In this document: one piece after another, positions 25,303-25,303 of the stretch
Position numbering within the stretch: the first letter of the stretch is position 1
How the letters are laid out: every line of letters starts with the position of its first letter
The notes under the pieces: generated by a model
Told to the model about the DNA's origin: nothing
The model's input: only the letters and a program-made list of their open reading frames with translations
Database searches by the model: none
Position numbers and translations under genes: made by a program
NCBI GenBank assembly: GCA_943704525.1
Contig: CALSCQ010001942.1
Span: forward strand, 1-25,303
Direction of reading: 5' to 3'
Length of the DNA: 25,303 nucleotides
Origin: Pigoraptor vietnamica
Taxonomy: Eukaryota > Opisthokonta > Filasterea

Positions 25303-25303
25303 G
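25274..25303. repeat. G30 homopolymer at right edge
   Basis: The last 30 bases are all G. On the minus strand this is a C tract directly before AAAG|G, the apparent acceptor of the first visible Vip1-like exon, so it could be the polypyrimidine tract of that intron, an assembly artefact, or both. Confidence 0.8.

Overview
The window is nuclear DNA of a eukaryote. Five genes are split by introns of about 70 to 400 bp with GT...AG ends. Coding DNA is GC-rich with G/C third positions, and introns and intergenic DNA are full of CA/TG microsatellites. Homocitrate synthase and homoisocitrate dehydrogenase show that the organism makes lysine by the alpha-aminoadipate (AAA) route. That points to a fungus (perhaps early-diverging) or one of the few AAA protists, such as a corallochytrean-like holozoan or a euglenid. 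I cannot name the species.

Layout from left to right: the 3' part of a probable START-type lipid-binding gene (+, to 1067); an unrecognised low-complexity ORF (-, 1456-2169); a four-exon homocitrate synthase (-, 3497-5080); a 0.9-kb divergent promoter region with a striking cluster of palindromic bZIP/bHLH-type sites; a large F-box-like/LRR/ARM-like gene (+, 6008-9082) whose frame slips three times, followed by a decayed partial copy of its own 3' end; about 1 kb with no gene; a single-exon coiled-coil ORF (-, 10348-11181) followed on its sense strand by a 78-nt genomic A tract; a secreted GH9 cellulase with three CBM3-like modules, TATA box and one intron (+, 12330-15703); a short array of direct and inverted repeats; an interrupted coding-like stretch (16481-17819); a ten-exon homoisocitrate dehydrogenase (+, 18589-21459); and the phosphatase-like half of a Vip1/PPIP5K inositol pyrophosphate enzyme (-, 21689 to the right edge).

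The best biological signals are these. Two AAA lysine genes, enzymes of an early and a middle step and both with mitochondrial-type leaders, lie within 18 kb. A bacterial-architecture processive cellulase (GH9-CBM3c-CBM3-CBM3) has been fitted with an intron and a eukaryotic promoter. A 20-nt microexon encodes the substrate-specificity loop of homoisocitrate dehydrogenase. The intervening genes are not obviously lysine-related, so this is linkage rather than a tight cluster. No CRISPR array, tRNA, rRNA or intact transposon was seen. All exon boundaries were read by eye from splice-site consensus and conserved protein motifs.
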